A stretch of 64,000 nucleotides of DNA from Chamaelirium japonicum (taxonomy: Eukaryota > Streptophyta > Magnoliopsida > Liliales > Melanthiaceae). Numbering within the stretch: position 1 is the first letter of the stretch; every line of letters begins with the position of its first letter. The notes under the pieces are model-generated. The model did no database searches and was not told where the DNA came from. It saw only the letters and a list, made by a program, of their open reading frames with translations. Location of the stretch: the NCBI GenBank assembly GCA_947650365.1, contig OX393551.1, forward strand, positions 93,346,697 through 93,410,696, given 5' to 3'. This document shows positions 60,735 to 64,000 of this stretch, one piece after another. The translations under genes were made by a program, and so were the position numbers.

Positions 60735-63700
60735 TGACATGTTCGTGCTGATAACGTGTTATGAGAAGAGAGAAGAGAGAAGAGATGGGAGAGATAAATG
60801 AATTATTTAACGGCTGGGTTCAATATATTTATACTGATAACGTGTTGTAAGATGGAAGAAAGGGAGAGCCGTCAAATATGCCCTACCCTTTATATTAATT
60901 ATAGGCTAAGCTTACTTAGGGCCTAAAAAATATATAGGAAACCCTATTCCAAGGGAGAGATCCGACGGTGGAGAATGAACTAGAGTAAGACTTCTTCTTT
61001 CTTTATTTATCTCATTGTTTTCTTCTCTTTTCTTTACAATCTTTTGTGGAGTTTTGGAATTTAGATTCCTTCTTACTTCACACCTATACCCATGGCTAAT
61101 AGACTGGAGTAGGACTTCTTCTTTCTTCTCTCTTCGTTTATCTCTCCGTTCTTTTCCCTCTTCTTCTCTCTCTTCTGTCTTCGTTTCTCTCTTACTTCTA
61201 TCTTTATTTTCTTTTTTTTTTTTTGTGACAGATCGGCTAGGCTCGATATATTCGTGCTGATAACGTATTGTGAGAAGAGAGAAGAAGAGAGAATAGAATA
61301 GAGAGATGAATGAAGAGAGAAGAGAGAAGAAGACCTACTCCAATCCATTCGCCATGGGTATAGGTGTGAAGTAAGAAGGAATTTAAATTCCAAAACTCCA
61401 CATCTTAATAATATAATTATAATCTCTCCATGCTCTTCTCTCTTCTTTCATGTATTAGGGTTTTCTATAGATTGCTTAGGCCCTAAGTAAGCTTATACCA
61501 TAATTAATATACGACCCCTTTTGGATAGCGCACGTTTGACGGCTCTCACTTTCTCCCATCATATAACACGTTATCAGATTCTTTCTTACTTCACACCTAT
61601 ATCGTGGCCAATGGAATAGAGCTAGACTTCTTCTCTCTTCTCTCTTTGCTTATCTCTCTGGTCTCTTCTCTCTTTTTCTCTCTTCTGTCTTTGTTTATCT
61701 CTCCGTTCTCTTGTGACTGGTCGGTTGAGCTCGAAATGTTCGTGCTGGTAACGTGTTGTGAGATGAGACAAAGAGAGAGCCGTAAAACGTGCCCTACCTT
61801 AAAGGGGTCGTATAAATATGAAGAAGTGGAGTTTTGGATTTTTGATTCATTCTTACATTACACCTATACTCGTAGCCAATGCACTGGCTATACCCATGGC
61901 CAATGCACTGGAACAAGTCTTCTTCTCTCTTCTCTCTTAATTTATCTCTCCGTTCTCTCCGTTCTTTTCTCTTTTCTTCTCTCTCTTTTGTCTTTGTTTA
62001 TCTCTTCATTTTTTTACGACTGGTCGGTTAGGGTCGATATGTTCATGCTGATAACATGTTGTGAGAAAAGAGAAGAAGTGAGAAGAAAACAAAGAGATAA
62101 ATGAAGAGATAAGAAAGAAGAAGTAATGCTTATGTCCATTTACCATGGGTATAGGTACGAAGTAAGAAGGAACCTAAATTCCAAAATTTCATTTCTCAAT
62201 AATATAATTAAATCTCTCCGTTCTTTTCTTTATCTCTCATATTGATTAGGGTTTCCTACCGATTGCTTAGGCCCTAAGTAATCTTACCTTATAAATAATA
62301 TACGACCCCCTTAGGATGGGGAACGTTTGACAGCTCTCTCTTTCTCCCATCTTACAAGACATTATCAGCACGAACATGTCAAGCCCAGCCGACCCGTGGC
62401 CAATAGACTAGAGCAGGACTTTTTCTTTCTTCTATTTTCTTTTATTTCTCCGTTCTCTTCTATCTTCTCCCATGGATTTGGGTTTCTCATAGATTGTTTA
62501 GGCCCTAAGTAAACTTACCCTATAAATAATATATGACCCCTTTAGGGTAGGGCATTTTTGACGCTTTCTCTTTCTCCCATCTCAGAACACATTATCAGCA
62601 CGAACATGTCGAGCCCATCCGACCAATCATAAGAAAATAGAGAGAGAAACGAAGACAGAAGTGGAGTTTTGAAATTTAGATTCCTTCTTACTTCACACCT
62701 ATACCCGTGGCCAATGGACTGGAGTAGGACTTCTTCTCTTTTTTCTCTTTATTTATCTCTTTATTCTCTTCTCTCTTCTTCTCTCTCTTTTGTGGAGTTT
62801 TGGAATTAAGATTCCTTCTTACTTCACACCTATACTTGTGGCCAATAGACTGGAGCAGGACTTCTTCTCTCTTCTCTCTTTGTTTATCTCTTCGTTCTAT
62901 TCTCTTTTCTTCTATCTCTTTTGTTTTTATTTCTCTCTCCGTTTTCTTATAATTGGTCGGTTGGGCTCGACATGTTCGTGCTGATAACGTATTATGAGAT
63001 AGGAGAAAGGGAGCGTCGTCAAATGTGCCCCACCCTAAAGGGGTCGTATATTATTTAAAAGGTACGCTTGTTTAGGGCCTAAGCAATCTATGGGAAACCC
63101 TAATCCATAGGAGAAGAGATAAGAGAATAGAAAGATTTAATTATATTATTGAGAAGTGAAGTTTTGGAATTTTGATTCCTTCTTATTTCACACCTATACC
63201 CGTGGTCAATGGACTCGAGCAGTACTTCTTCTCTCTTCTATCTTCGTTTATATCTCCGTTCTCTTCTCTCTTCTTCTCTCTCCTTTGTCTTCGTTTCTCT
63301 CTCTATTTTCTTATGGCTGGTCATCTGGGCTCGACATATTCGTGCTGATAACGTATTATGAGATAGGAGAAGAGAGAGATGTCAAATATGCCCCACCCTA
63401 AAGGGGTCATATATTATTTATAGGGTAAGCTTACTTAGGGCCTAAGCAATCTATGGGAAATCCTAATCCATGGGAGAAGAGAGAAGAGAACGTGGAAATT
63501 TAATTATAATATTGAGAAATAGAGTTTTGGAATTTAGATTCCTTCTTACTTCATACCTATACCCGTGACGAATGGACTAGAGCATGACTTCTTCTCTATT
63601 CTCTCTTCGTTTATCTCTCCGTTCTCTTCTCTCTTCTTCTCTCTTCTCACAACACATTATCAGCATGAACATGTCGAGCCCAGCCGACCAATCGCAAGAA

Positions 63701-64000
63701 AACGGAGAAAGAAATAAAGACAGAAGAGAGAAGTAGAGGGAGAAGAAAAGAGAAGAGAATTGAGAGATAAATGAAGAGAGAAGAGAGAAGAAGCCCTACT
63801 CCAGTCCATTGGCTACGAGTATAGGTGTGAAATAAGTAGGAATATAAATTCTAAAACTCTACTTCTTAATATTTATACGACTCCTTTATGGTGGGGCACG
63901 TTTGATGGGTCTCTCTTTATCCTATCTCCCAACACATTATCCGCACGAACATATCGAGCCCATCCGACCAGTCCCAAGAAAACGAAGAGAGAAACAACGA
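60735..64000. repeat. Higher-order repeat, copy 2 (cut by window end)
   Basis: This is the direct repeat of 57060-60734. TATA-like sites lie near 60890, 61497, 62287, 62517, 63050 and 63410. It continues to the last base of the window, so its end is not seen. No gene is seen. Confidence 0.7.

Noticed and set aside
1-64000. Classical centromeric satellite
   Set aside because: There is no uniform 150-180-bp head-to-tail monomer. Modules vary in length, order and orientation.
1-64000. Host protein-coding or tRNA genes
   Set aside because: No open frame outside the retroelements shows a recognisable domain, and I saw no cloverleaf-like sequence.

Overview
This window looks like repeat-dense heterochromatin from a flowering-plant nuclear genome. 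I found no host gene, tRNA, rRNA or prokaryotic feature. The evidence for a plant is: Ty3/gypsy elements of the plant-restricted Tat clade, with two successive RNase H domains and an antisense passenger gene; a chromovirus-type gypsy fragment; plant-style GT-AG introns with CTAAC branch-like motifs; and G-box and telo-box motifs. Species and chromosome cannot be told from the sequence. All comparisons below were made by eye.

Layout. (1) 1-6560 and 31662-64000 are built almost wholly from one family of short LTR/leader-like modules, shuffled in both orientations, with AT-rich tracts between them. (2) 6561-31661 is one nested retrotransposon complex on the minus strand. Tat-type element A (LTRs 6561-7238 and 30985-31661, target duplication GGGCT) was split by a second element of the same family, B (14632-27475, LTRs 14632-15595 and 26553-27475, target duplication AAGGT). 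(3) 37024-40505 holds a chromovirus-type gypsy fragment followed by an inverted partial copy of itself.

The main structural discovery is that the window is a very large imperfect palindrome folded at about 39.09 kb. Position 1 pairs with about 52370, so the arms are at least 13-14 kb once element A is set aside. Mirrored pairs include an 878-bp solo-LTR-like element (630-1507 with 50863-51740), AT-rich blocks (31840-32674 with 44026-44863; 35385-35545 with 41146-41320) and the gypsy fragment. Element A sits in the left arm only, and its undisturbed target is still readable in the right arm at 45068-45072. The order of events is therefore: solo-LTR-like insertion, inverted duplication, insertion of A, insertion of B.

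The main gene-level discovery is a spliced antisense gene in both A and B, placed tail-to-tail with pol. It has its own TATA box and G-box. Upstream lies an array of about 118-bp repeats made of perfect palindromes (TTGACCGATCGGTCAA) that carry paired W-box cores. The copy in B reads open across three predicted exons. The B LTRs also carry a 43-bp repeat with a GTGGGCCCAC palindrome in each unit, upstream of the LTR TATA box.
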